A DNA stretch of 64,000 nt from NCBI GenBank assembly GCA_012744435.1, contig JAAYCA010000007.1:1-64000 (forward strand). Direction: 5' to 3'. Under the pieces are notes generated by a model, which did no database searches, had not been told where the DNA came from, and saw only the letters and a list, made by a program, of their open reading frames with translations. Every line of letters begins with the position of its first letter. Position 1 is the stretch's first letter. This DNA comes from Bacteroidales bacterium (GTDB lineage Bacteria; Bacteroidota; Bacteroidia; Bacteroidales; UBA932). Shown here one piece after another: positions 34,901-46,205 of this stretch. Position numbers and translations under genes: made by a program.

Positions 34901-35932
34901 GAAATGCTCTGCGGTTAGCAGGTAGACGGGTTGGCCGGAGAAATCCGGAGATAATTTATCCCAGATTGGCTCAAGCCGCTTCCCTTCCGTGTCGAGCATA
35001 TAGTAGCCCCCGCCCGTTAGCCCATAGATGATGTCGGAGCTGCCCGGAACGGACTGCACGAAACTGACAGCTCCATCCGTCCCCCTTCTATTATCCTCTA
35101 GCAGTCGTCCCCAGAAAGGTTCCGGGGCCCCGTCCGGGCTCCAACTCTGCAGGCCGGCGTCGGTGGCTGCAAATAGGACTCCGTCCGGGGTGAGAGCCAG
35201 ATCGTTGATGCGGGTGGAGCGCTGAACGTTCTGCAGCCGCACGAGGTTGAAATCCCAGTTTAGGACGGCGATCTGCGGCTGGTTGTTGCGGGCGGCATAG
35301 ACCAAACCATGCGCCTCGTCGGCGAGCAGGTGCGTGCAGTAAAAGAACTGTGGTTGGTCGAACACGGTCCTGCTTGTCCCGTCAGCCTTGTCGTAGAGAT
35401 ATAGCCCCAGCGGTCCGGCATACAGCAGTCGATCCCCGCTGAAGTTGAGGATAGCGGTGACGGGGGAGAATCTCGGGTAGGGGCGGCGGATCACTTGGCC
35501 GTCATGGATGAGGTTGAGGCCGCTCTCCGTGCCTACCCATAGGCGGCCTTCCGTGTCCGGACAAAGGGAGAAGATGCGATCGGAACTCAACCCGGTGCTG
35601 TCCGCCATGCTGTATATTTTATAGGTGGAGCCGTTGTAGCGGTTGAGCCCGCGGCGGGTGCCGATCCACAGATAACCGTCCTCGTCCTGCACCAGGGCCG
35701 TGATGGTGGGATTCGATCGCTCCGAACTCACGGAAAGGAGATGGGTCTGCGCCGGGAGTTTTCCACAAAGGGCCATGGCGGCGATCAGGATAAGTAACGG
35801 TTTTTTTATGCGCCGGGTTGAATTGCAATGGTAAAGATAGTGAAAATGTCTGGGGAATAGCAGGATTCTGCCAAAAGCTATCTCATTTACTCTATTTTGG
35901 ACGTTCGGTAGAACTTTCTGTCGATTTCGCAC
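31928..35932 (-). CDS. Hybrid two-component system regulator (HTCS) of the glycan locus
   Basis: A single protein joining sensor kinase and response regulator. In order: signal peptide, a periplasmic beta-propeller of Reg_prop repeats (DEDGYLWIGTRRGLNRYNG is the first), a Y_Y_Y domain, a membrane helix (SLLILGTLLLLLNLSW), histidine kinase (FFMNISHEYRTPLSLIYG with the phospho-His, SNAFKYTPDGG, DTGVGIPP), a receiver domain (LLIVEDNIEM, SDIIMPYKDG with the phospho-Asp), and an AraC HTH (ISEVAYMVGFSTLNGFSRAFKNKYG, in part). HTCSs sense oligosaccharides and activate the adjacent SusCD genes. The start is unclear: only GTG 35932 or ATG 35776 are available, yet the signal peptide RRIKKPLLILIAAMALCG lies between them. 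The extent given is the maximum. Confidence 0.9.
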   Translation of the reverse strand: MRNRQKVLPNVQNRVNEIAFGRILLFPRHFHYLYHCNSTRRIKKPLLILIAAMALCGKLPAQTHLLSVSSERSNPTITALVQDEDGYLWIGTRRGLNRYNGSTYKIYSMADSTGLSSDRIFSLCPDTEGRLWVGTESGLNLIHDGQVIRRPYPRFSPVTAILNFSGDRLLYAGPLGLYLYDKADGTSRTVFDQPQFFYCTHLLADEAHGLVYAARNNQPQIAVLNWDFNLVRLQNVQRSTRINDLALTPDGVLFAATDAGLQSWSPDGAPEPFWGRLLEDNRRGTDGAVSFVQSVPGSSDIIYGLTGGGYYMLDTEGKRLEPIWDKLSPDFSGQPVYLLTAEHFWIATGQGELRHRSFASTQDIIRLPDTGARDAVARVISWADDTVIVQTRQRILLVNTRSGETQDITPALPASDKSITHLRLDRAGRFWLILNYDTLLLYKLQSGRMVEERRWPATGARATWEDEEGNLCFIQDGRIHTIRDGERTSRPISRPAEFWRVFSTLSGKTYFIDEDHIYQYTRDGQFLEVPVYIPAPACLAEDTDGRLWIGSSSAGLVCYNPTDQSSVRITVKDGLPDNAIRSILPDESGIWVSMRNDLALIWQDFSRIQGIPVGGQESVDFANNAVTRNSSGNLVFGANGHLVVVDPWVQEPVSRRQVSLDALLVNNEPVEIPAGELVLSHDERLVNLYFSAIDFDFGKQLSYEFRLEGHDTQWARTGIFPQAFYSNLPAGRYRFLVRVQDPDGTWQEEQELLRLHRKPSPWLSPVAKTAWSLLILGTLLLLLNLSWRNRRNRERAEHAEIERSLSEQLSREKTDFFMNISHEYRTPLSLIYGPARELSRNNDLSEHDRYLVRVIERNSEKMLTLTEQVVNFNRLSREGDHLTVMCFDPGALLSGIIGNFDYVREQHKLTVDASLPRDLSVWCDRDKLSKIVFNLISNAFKYTPDGGTIMIDAVQLSKPEVLSAYELPEDSYNGPYLRIRVADTGVGIPPDRLEHIFERFERIGQQVGNKIPDGLGIGLNYVFYLIRLHRGAIKVSANKPQGAVFSFVLPAGLEAYSDTEIWHEVPVEASGKLSEPTPLKATDSQMSLLIVEDNIEMRTYLHDLFRGIYNVMLAGDGEEALRFIRISAPDLVISDIIMPYKDGFELCRDIKESEEYSHIPIILLTAKASQATQLEGLELGADAYLQKPFDPQALRLQVRNLLRARRKVQKALTDKTAQDVGEVLPALQLGKRDKAFLEKMYALIEEHLGDEEFNVSNLAGQMNVSRSGLFSKVKALTGQSPQAFLTGYRLSRARGLLLDREYNISEVAYMVGFSTLNGFSRAFKNKYGIPPSSL
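35832..35839 (-). promoter_or_regulatory. Possible -7 box (TATCTTTA) of the HTCS gene
   Basis: Seven of eight bases match TAnnTTTG on the minus strand. It lies about 22 bases before the ATA codon that heads the signal peptide, in an AT-rich stretch that looks non-coding. If real, the GTG start at 35932 is wrong. Confidence 0.35.
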
Positions 35933-35995
35933 TCTCTGTGTACACCTAGACGCATTTCAGATTGGTTTCGGCGCGTTCCCCGGGTGGCTATATTG

Positions 35996-36003
35996 TAACT
36001 TTA
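35996..36003 (+). promoter_or_regulatory. Possible -7 box (TAACTTTA) of the susC operon
   Basis: Seven of eight bases match TAnnTTTG, and TTGG at 35972-35975 could be the -33 element. It would give a leader of about 220 bases before susC. The 297-base gap 35933-36229 otherwise holds a doubtful 62-codon reading frame (36045-36233) and the presumed HTCS-binding sites, which I cannot delimit. Confidence 0.35.
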
Positions 36004-36229
36004 CAAATGTATAACCACTACAAAATGCACGTAACCGATTCGCCATGTTATCGACCAGTCCCCGCAGACTGATTTCCATCGCTCTTCTGACAGTGGTGCT
36101 CTGCCTATGTGCACATGGGCTCAGCGGAAGTAGCTCCAATCCGGCCGTTCGGTCGCAGCAGGGCTTGCTCCCGCACAATCTTGAAACACTTTCCTTCAAC
36201 CAATTTTATATTAACCAAAAATTAATCGT

Positions 36230-39200
36230 ATGATTAAGATGAACAAATCATCCTTGAAGCGCCTGGTTTCGGTGCTATGCGGCTTCCTGCTGCTCTCGCC
36301 CGTAACCTTTGCGCAGCAAACGATTACGGTGAGAGGCAAGGTTATTGATCCGGATAAGCAGCCGGTCATCGGCGCGGCCGTCATCCAGGCAGGCACGACC
36401 AACGGCGCAGCTACGGATATTAACGGTAACTTCACCCTCACCTGTCCGGCAGGAGCCGAACTCGAGGTCTCCTCGATCGGTTACGAAACCGTCACGGTCA
36501 AGGCCGCGACCAACCTGACTATCACCCTCGCAGAGACGGCCTCCGAGCTGGATGAGTCCGTGGTCGTCGGTTACGGCACACAGAAGAAAGCCTCCCTGAC
36601 CAGCGCCATTGCAAACATCCGCGAGGAAGAACTCACCGCCACCAAGTCCCCGGACATGACCGCTTCCCTTCAAGGGAAGGTCCCAGGCTTGTTGATTCAC
36701 CAGAAGTCCGGCGGCGCCGGAGACTTCGATACGGAACTCAATCTCCGTGGCTACGGAGAGCCTATGGTCGTTGTGGATGGTGTCATCCGCACGGCACCTC
36801 GCCGTGGAAGCGGTTTCGGTTACGGCTCCTATAGTAACTCCAGTTCCGCTGTTCTCTCTCAGCTCAATCCCGAGGACATCGAGAGCATATCCGTGCTGAA
36901 GGACGCCTCTGCATCCCTGTACGGAATCGGCTCCCAAAATGGCGTTATCGTGGTCACCACGAAAAAAGGAACGATCGGCAAACCGAACGTGCGCTACTCC
37001 AATACGCTGTCTTTCGGTGTCCCGACCGCCCTTCCCGACGAAGTTGGACTGTATGAATACATGCTGGCCCGCAACGAGATGCTGACCAACACCCGCACGA
37101 CGAGTGGTTTTTTCACCGATGAAGAACTCGGCCATGCCAAGGCCGGTGACCGCGGCTACGAAGGCACCAATTGGCACGAAGTGGTGATGAAACCGTTCTC
37201 CTTTCAGCAGAACCATACCCTTTCCGTCAATGGTGGCAACAACCAGACCCAATACTACCTGAGCACTCGTTTCAACGAGGACCAGGGTATCCTGAACGGA
37301 GATGACCTCGGCTACAAGGCCTTCAACTTTCAGGGCAATCTGACGACCAAGATCACGGACCACCTGACCGCAGTATATCAGTCCTCGTTCGATACGAACA
37401 AGCGCGTGGGTATTTCCACGTCCAACTCCGAAATGAACTTCTACTACTATGTGGGTCTCGCGGAACCGAACCAGGGCCCGACCGTTTTGGACAATCCGTC
37501 CCACTACTCGGAGGCGAACTACGAGCAATGGAACCCCGCTGCCATTCTTGACATTGACACGATGGGGTACAGCAAGACGTTGATGTTTACTTACAACAAC
37601 AGCCTCGACATTAAGTATGAAGCTCCGTTCCTCAAGGGCTTGATTCTCGATGCGTTCGCGTCTTTCAACATCAACCAGCGCCAGACCAACCTGCTTGACA
37701 AGGCGGTGGATATCTATGACTACTGGTCCGACCAATTTGTGATCAGAAAGGGCGAAAGCAAATACAGTGAAACCTGGAATAAGCGTCAGCAACTCTACGG
37801 CAAGCTTCAGGCGAATTACAGCCATCGCTGGGGCAACCACAACTTTACGGGCATGTTCGCTATGGAAACCCGGCTGGGTTGGAACAGCAACATCAATGCT
37901 TCCCGCAAATACGGTGAATTCTTTACACATGACACAATTGGCCAAGGACTGAACGATTCCACTCAAAAAAACGGCGGTTCCCGTTCCGACACGGCGACAG
38001 CCGGCTACATCGCCCGTTTAACTTATGATTATAAGGGCAAGTACCTCGTAGAGCTCACGGGCCGTTACGACGGTAACTACCTTTACGCTCCCGGTCAGCG
38101 CTGGGGCTTTTTCCCAGCTTACTCCATCGGCTGGAGAGTGTCTGAGGAGCCTTTCTTCAAGAACACCTTCCCGTGGATCAACAACTTTAAGTTCCGCTGG
38201 TCTGACGGCCAGACAGGTGGTGCTCAGGGTTCCGCTTATGCCTGGCAGCTTGGTTACACGGCTTCCGGCAGCTATGTACTCGAAAGCGGTACCCCTACCT
38301 CGGGCTATGCCAACAGCTCGGCGGCTGAGACCATCGTCTCATGGAATCATGTTCGCATGTCCGACTTCGGTTTCGACTTTGAGATCAAGCGAGGTTTGAT
38401 CGGCGGTTCGGTTGACTGGTTCTGGCGCAACACTACCGGTATCGCGGCATCCAGTATCTATTCCAACAAGGTTCCTGATTTCTACGGAATCTCTCTGCCG
38501 CAGTACAACCTGAACTCGAGTCAAAACGTGGGTATCGACTTGCAGTTGAGCCATCGCAACCATATCGCTGACTTCAACTACCGCATCACCGCGACCGCGA
38601 CATTCTCCCGCAGCCGCCAGACCTATATCGCTTCTGCGGAAACGGCGACTTTCGGCTCTCACCAGGCCTTCTACAACAGCTTCAGCGAGGGCCGCTGGAG
38701 CAATGCCCGCAACGGCTCCTACTATGAATGGGAGAACGGTGGCGAGCAATTCCACAATTGGGCTGAAATCAATGATTACAGCATCTACACCGGCAAAGCG
38801 GTCAATAACATGATTCCGGGTATGTACAAGATCGAAGACCGGGACGGCAACGGAGTGATCAACAGCATGGACCAGTACTACTCCTGGGGCTCCAGCGCCA
38901 ACGCCTTCATGGGTGGCGGCAACAACCCGCCTCTCCAGTTCGGTCTCATGATCTTCATGAACTACAAGAGCTTTGACCTGAACGCCACGTTCAGCGGCGC
39001 CGGCCTTGACAACAAGTTTATCTCCCTGTCCGGTCCTTATGGCTATGGCTATTTCCGCAAGTTTTACGATACTTATGTGGATCACTACCGTCTTGCGGAC
39101 GGCTACACGGATCCTTTCGACCCGAACTCACAGTGGATTGAGGGCTTCTGGCCCGCTCTCACCACCGCCAACGGAGGCTACAATACGTCCGATAACAACA

Positions 39201-39469
39201 CCTATCGTTACGTCCAACCGTACACTTGGATCAATGCGACCTATCTCCGTCTCAAGAGTCTCGAAATCGGCTACACACTTCCACGCAACCTGACCGGCAA
39301 GATCGGTATCAAAAGCGCCCGCATGTACCTCAGCGGAACCAACTTGCTGACCTTCTGCAACAAACTGCTCAAACCATATGATCCTGAGCGCAATTTCGGA
39401 TGGATCGGCGGTGGCGGTGGCGCTCCGATTATGAAGACGTTCAGCCTTGGTTTGAATCTTAACTTTTAA
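36230..39469 (+). CDS. SusC/RagA-family TonB-dependent outer-membrane transporter
   Basis: A 1079-aa outer-membrane protein that imports oligosaccharides captured by SusD, powered by TonB-ExbBD. In order: signal peptide (SVLCGFLLLSPVTFAQQ), a carboxypeptidase-regulatory-like domain (about 30-110, VRGKVIDPDKQPVIGAAVI), the TonB box/plug start ESVVVGYGTQKKASLTSAI, the plug (VVDGVIRTAP, LKDASASLYG, GVIVVTTKKG), and a long beta barrel ending in NLNF with terminal Phe. A second Met three codons in (MNKSSLKRL) may be the real start. susD follows after 12 bases. Codon use and composition look less GC-rich than the flanking housekeeping genes. Confidence 0.96.
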   Translation: MIKMNKSSLKRLVSVLCGFLLLSPVTFAQQTITVRGKVIDPDKQPVIGAAVIQAGTTNGAATDINGNFTLTCPAGAELEVSSIGYETVTVKAATNLTITLAETASELDESVVVGYGTQKKASLTSAIANIREEELTATKSPDMTASLQGKVPGLLIHQKSGGAGDFDTELNLRGYGEPMVVVDGVIRTAPRRGSGFGYGSYSNSSSAVLSQLNPEDIESISVLKDASASLYGIGSQNGVIVVTTKKGTIGKPNVRYSNTLSFGVPTALPDEVGLYEYMLARNEMLTNTRTTSGFFTDEELGHAKAGDRGYEGTNWHEVVMKPFSFQQNHTLSVNGGNNQTQYYLSTRFNEDQGILNGDDLGYKAFNFQGNLTTKITDHLTAVYQSSFDTNKRVGISTSNSEMNFYYYVGLAEPNQGPTVLDNPSHYSEANYEQWNPAAILDIDTMGYSKTLMFTYNNSLDIKYEAPFLKGLILDAFASFNINQRQTNLLDKAVDIYDYWSDQFVIRKGESKYSETWNKRQQLYGKLQANYSHRWGNHNFTGMFAMETRLGWNSNINASRKYGEFFTHDTIGQGLNDSTQKNGGSRSDTATAGYIARLTYDYKGKYLVELTGRYDGNYLYAPGQRWGFFPAYSIGWRVSEEPFFKNTFPWINNFKFRWSDGQTGGAQGSAYAWQLGYTASGSYVLESGTPTSGYANSSAAETIVSWNHVRMSDFGFDFEIKRGLIGGSVDWFWRNTTGIAASSIYSNKVPDFYGISLPQYNLNSSQNVGIDLQLSHRNHIADFNYRITATATFSRSRQTYIASAETATFGSHQAFYNSFSEGRWSNARNGSYYEWENGGEQFHNWAEINDYSIYTGKAVNNMIPGMYKIEDRDGNGVINSMDQYYSWGSSANAFMGGGNNPPLQFGLMIFMNYKSFDLNATFSGAGLDNKFISLSGPYGYGYFRKFYDTYVDHYRLADGYTDPFDPNSQWIEGFWPALTTANGGYNTSDNNTYRYVQPYTWINATYLRLKSLEIGYTLPRNLTGKIGIKSARMYLSGTNLLTFCNKLLKPYDPERNFGWIGGGGGAPIMKTFSLGLNLNF

Positions 39470-39481
39470 TCTGCGAGTGAA

Positions 39482-41410
39482 ATGAAAAGATTCTTTACAT
39501 ACATTGCCGCTCTTGTCCTCTCCTTCGGCCTGGTCTCATGCGACAAGATTTTTGACAGTCTCGAAGGGGACCTCACGAAAATGGCCGAGTCGGACCTGAC
39601 CTCCAGTGAAGCGGGCTTGCAGAAACTGCTTGCCGCGGCATACAACAACATCCCGATGGGGGCGTTCGCCAACACGGATCATAACACGCTGAATTCAACG
39701 AATTCACACAACGCCAATTATTCCATCACCACGACAGGTTTTTGGAACTACACCCACGTGCGTGCCGTCAACAAGTTATTCAACCAGATCCAGCAGGCGT
39801 TCGACAACGGTGCAATCAACGCTGATACCCGTGACGCGATGCTGGGCGAAGCCCACTTCATCCGCGCCTACTACTATTTCGGCTCCGTCCGTGCCTATGG
39901 CGGCGTCCCTATCGTCGAGGAGCCCCTCGATGATAAATATGACGGTGGAGAAGACGTGAATGCTCTTCTCTTCCCGAGAAAGACGGAAAAGGAGACTTGG
40001 ACCTATGTCCTCGACGAGTTCGAGAAAGCGGCCACCCTGCTGCCAGAGAGCTTCGGCGACGCCAGTTATCGTGCCAACAAGTATGCGGCTTATGCCCTTG
40101 AGGGCCGTGCTGCGCTCTATGCTGCTTCCGTGGCAAAATACTGGAAGAATGCTCCGATTGAGGAGCATTACCAGGCAGTTGCGGAAGACCTGACCAGGAT
40201 GGCCTCCACTGATGCAGATGCGTTCTACAAGCGTTGCATCGAGGCCTGCGAGAAGGTGATAAATTCCAATAATTATAGCCTTTATGGCGCCCATCCCGCC
40301 AGCGTAGCCGAGGCCAAGCAAAATCTTCAGACCCTTTTCCTTGGGCGCAACGGAAGCGAGTTCATCTTCGGCAAGGGCTATGATTCCGGACTGGGCGATG
40401 CGACGAACGGTTTCGATTACAACGCTTCCCCGAACCAAGTTCACGCCACGGGACAAGGCTGGCAGTATGGCCGTTATTCCGTGACTCTTAACCTCGTGGA
40501 TGAGTTCGATGACTATGGTGCAAACGGCGGCCGTGCCGACGGTACGATCAAGACCCGCAACGACGGCAAGGAAGACGACTATGCCATCAACCTGGGGCAG
40601 GGTACGCAGGACGGCTTTTCCGTGGACACCGATTATATCAAGTACGATGACCCTACCGACCCCTTCGTCAATAAGGACGCTCGCTTCCAAGCCCACGTTA
40701 TCTTTCCAGGCTGTTCCTTCCGCAGCACGACGATCAACATCCAGGGCGGTATCATCCAACCTAGCGGGAAATACACCTTCTTCCAAAACGAAAAAGGGGC
40801 CCTCAACGGTAAGGTTTACTGGACGCTGGGCGGTGAATTGGACACTGATTATTCCGCTTTCTATCAGCCGGACAACGACAACGGCGGAAATTGGTACAAT
40901 ACCGGTTTTGGGATTGCGAAGTTTCTCGATCCCGCCGCTGCCAAACAGTACACCGACAACCCCTGGCCAGATATCCGTTACGCCGAGGTCCTGTTGAATT
41001 ATGCCGAGGCCGTAGCCGAGAGTGGCCAGGGCAACGTTGCCAACGCGAAGAAGTACCTCAACGATGTCCGCCACCGCGCCGCTTTTAAGGACGATATCGA
41101 CCTGACGGTTGACAACGTTCTGCACGAGCGCCGCGTCGAGCTAGCCTTCGAGGGAGACTATGCCAGAACCCTCCATCGTCGTCGCGAATACGCATTCGGC
41201 GCCGCCAACGCGGTCCGCAAGCGCGCCCTCGTACCGGTCGTGGACCTGCGGGGCGACAAAGCCAAGTACATCTTTGTCCGTACGAATGTATGGCATAACG
41301 ATGTGGGCAAGAACACGAACGGTCTGTACATTTCCGATTACCGTCTCTACTATGGGTCGATCAGCAACTGGGAAAAGAACCAGATTACGAAGAACCCGAT
41401 TCAGGAGTAA
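39482..41410 (+). CDS. SusD/RagB-family glycan-binding lipoprotein
   Basis: A 642-aa surface lipoprotein: signal MKRFFTYIAALVLSFGLVSC with the lipidated Cys at about residue 20. SusD features include a TPR-like helical scaffold (GEAHFIRAYYYFGSVRAYGGVPIV, given in part) and the C-terminal segment WPDIRYAEVLLNYAEAVAESG followed by ERRVELAFEGDYARTLHRRREY, in part. It sits on top of SusC and captures glycan at the cell surface. Length is typical to slightly long. It lies 12 bases after susC and 18 bases before the DUF3823 gene, all one operon. Confidence 0.96.
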   Translation: MKRFFTYIAALVLSFGLVSCDKIFDSLEGDLTKMAESDLTSSEAGLQKLLAAAYNNIPMGAFANTDHNTLNSTNSHNANYSITTTGFWNYTHVRAVNKLFNQIQQAFDNGAINADTRDAMLGEAHFIRAYYYFGSVRAYGGVPIVEEPLDDKYDGGEDVNALLFPRKTEKETWTYVLDEFEKAATLLPESFGDASYRANKYAAYALEGRAALYAASVAKYWKNAPIEEHYQAVAEDLTRMASTDADAFYKRCIEACEKVINSNNYSLYGAHPASVAEAKQNLQTLFLGRNGSEFIFGKGYDSGLGDATNGFDYNASPNQVHATGQGWQYGRYSVTLNLVDEFDDYGANGGRADGTIKTRNDGKEDDYAINLGQGTQDGFSVDTDYIKYDDPTDPFVNKDARFQAHVIFPGCSFRSTTINIQGGIIQPSGKYTFFQNEKGALNGKVYWTLGGELDTDYSAFYQPDNDNGGNWYNTGFGIAKFLDPAAAKQYTDNPWPDIRYAEVLLNYAEAVAESGQGNVANAKKYLNDVRHRAAFKDDIDLTVDNVLHERRVELAFEGDYARTLHRRREYAFGAANAVRKRALVPVVDLRGDKAKYIFVRTNVWHNDVGKNTNGLYISDYRLYYGSISNWEKNQITKNPIQE

Positions 41411-41428
41411 TTCAATAAGCAATCTAAT

Positions 41429-42328
41429 ATGAAAAAGGTATTATATTTTCTACCAGTCCTTTTGATGGTCACGGCCTGTGATTGGTTCGTTTTCGACAAT
41501 GTCGAAGGCTACGACGCCACGATCACGGGAACATTCAAAGATGCTACGGGAAATCCTGTCCTGTTCGGTGTACCGGACAACTATGGGTTTACCATCTACG
41601 AAGAGAACTTTACTCCGTCGAAGGGTAAATTCGTTTCTTCCGCCCAGACCTGGTATGCCAAGACCAACGGCACATATACGAACAAAATGGTTTTTGCCGG
41701 GGATTACAAGATTGACACGAAAACCAACAACTTCTATCCCATCACCGAGAGCTTCACCATAGCCAAGGGCGACAACACGCACGATTTCATGGTCACCCCA
41801 TACGCCCGTATCAAGAATGTGCAGATATCGTATGACGCTGCGACGAAAGAACTCGTGGCCAAGTGTACGGTGGAGCATGGCGATGTAACCAAGACCAATG
41901 GTATACAAGTGTTCTTCATGATCGCACAGGACCGTTTCGTGGCCAAAAACAACAACAACGCCAAGGATGCGACGGCAAGCTCTCCGTTTATCGAGGGAGG
42001 CGATGTCGAGCTGCGGATCAAGACCACGGGAGGCAACAACTCCGAGTTTAAGTACACGCAACCGCATTACGTGCGGATTGCCGCACAGGCAGCCCATTGT
42101 GCGATTGTTCCGGCTTATGACGAAGAGACCGTTGACTGGGCCGCTTGGGGAGCCATGGGTTATGCCGGTTATCCCAATGTCCCGGACGAGGTAAAGGTCA
42201 TTGTCCATCACGATGCTGCATATACGAACGACGGTTCGGTGAACCCGAACCAGGCTTACAATTATTCATCCGTTTATAGAGTCTCTGAAGACTTCAGCAC
42301 GATTACTGAGGTTACTGATTGGGACTAA
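41429..42328 (+). CDS. DUF3823-type lipoprotein (surface glycan-binding candidate)
   Basis: A 299-aa lipoprotein with signal MKKVLYFLPVLLMVTAC (Cys at 17). The N-terminal half is an Ig/transthyretin-like domain (YDATITGTFKDATGNPV, with the pattern of a carboxypeptidase-regulatory fold) and the second half is beta-rich (VKNVQISYD-like strand, FVAKNNNN). This matches the DUF3823 proteins that commonly follow SusD in Bacteroidota. By position I infer a surface glycan-binding role, which the sequence alone does not prove. The operon ends right after it at a strong terminator. Confidence 0.8.
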   Translation: MKKVLYFLPVLLMVTACDWFVFDNVEGYDATITGTFKDATGNPVLFGVPDNYGFTIYEENFTPSKGKFVSSAQTWYAKTNGTYTNKMVFAGDYKIDTKTNNFYPITESFTIAKGDNTHDFMVTPYARIKNVQISYDAATKELVAKCTVEHGDVTKTNGIQVFFMIAQDRFVAKNNNNAKDATASSPFIEGGDVELRIKTTGGNNSEFKYTQPHYVRIAAQAAHCAIVPAYDEETVDWAAWGAMGYAGYPNVPDEVKVIVHHDAAYTNDGSVNPNQAYNYSSVYRVSEDFSTITEVTDWD

Positions 42329-42346
42329 TCATGTTAATTTGGTTTG

Positions 42347-42374
42347 GGCCGGGGGGTAACCCCGGCCTTTTTTT
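42347..42374 (+). terminator. Intrinsic terminator of the susCD operon
   Basis: GGCCGGGG pairs with CCCCGGCC (8-bp stem, 5-base loop) followed by TTTTTTT. It lies 18 bases after the DUF3823 stop. Confidence 0.85.
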
Positions 42375-42385
42375 AGGGAAACTAG

Positions 42386-44878
<2,493 letters not shown>

Positions 44879-44903
44879 CTTGAGAGAAGTCTTCCAAATA
44901 ATA

Positions 44904-44938
44904 AAAAACGTCCGTGCGAATCTCGCACGGACGTTTTT
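44904..44938. terminator. Bidirectional intrinsic terminator between convergent esterase genes
   Basis: AAAAACGTCCGTGCGA and TCGCACGGACGTTTTT form a perfect 16-bp inverted repeat with a 3-base loop. The A-tract on the left and T-tract on the right let it serve both the plus-strand and minus-strand esterase genes. Confidence 0.9.
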
Positions 44939-44954
44939 GTACAGGTAGGTTTTA

Positions 44955-46160
<1,206 letters not shown>

Positions 46161-46161
46161 T

Positions 46162-46169
46162 TAAATTTG
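46162..46169 (+). promoter_or_regulatory. -7 box (TAAATTTG) of the EF-hand-like membrane protein gene
   Basis: Perfect TAnnTTTG match about 36 bases before the ATG, with TTTG near 46138-46141 at -33 spacing. It is divergent from the esterase 3 promoter. Confidence 0.6.
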
Positions 46170-46205
46170 TACAACCCGAAAAAGATTTAATCAACAAGCA
46201 TAATT

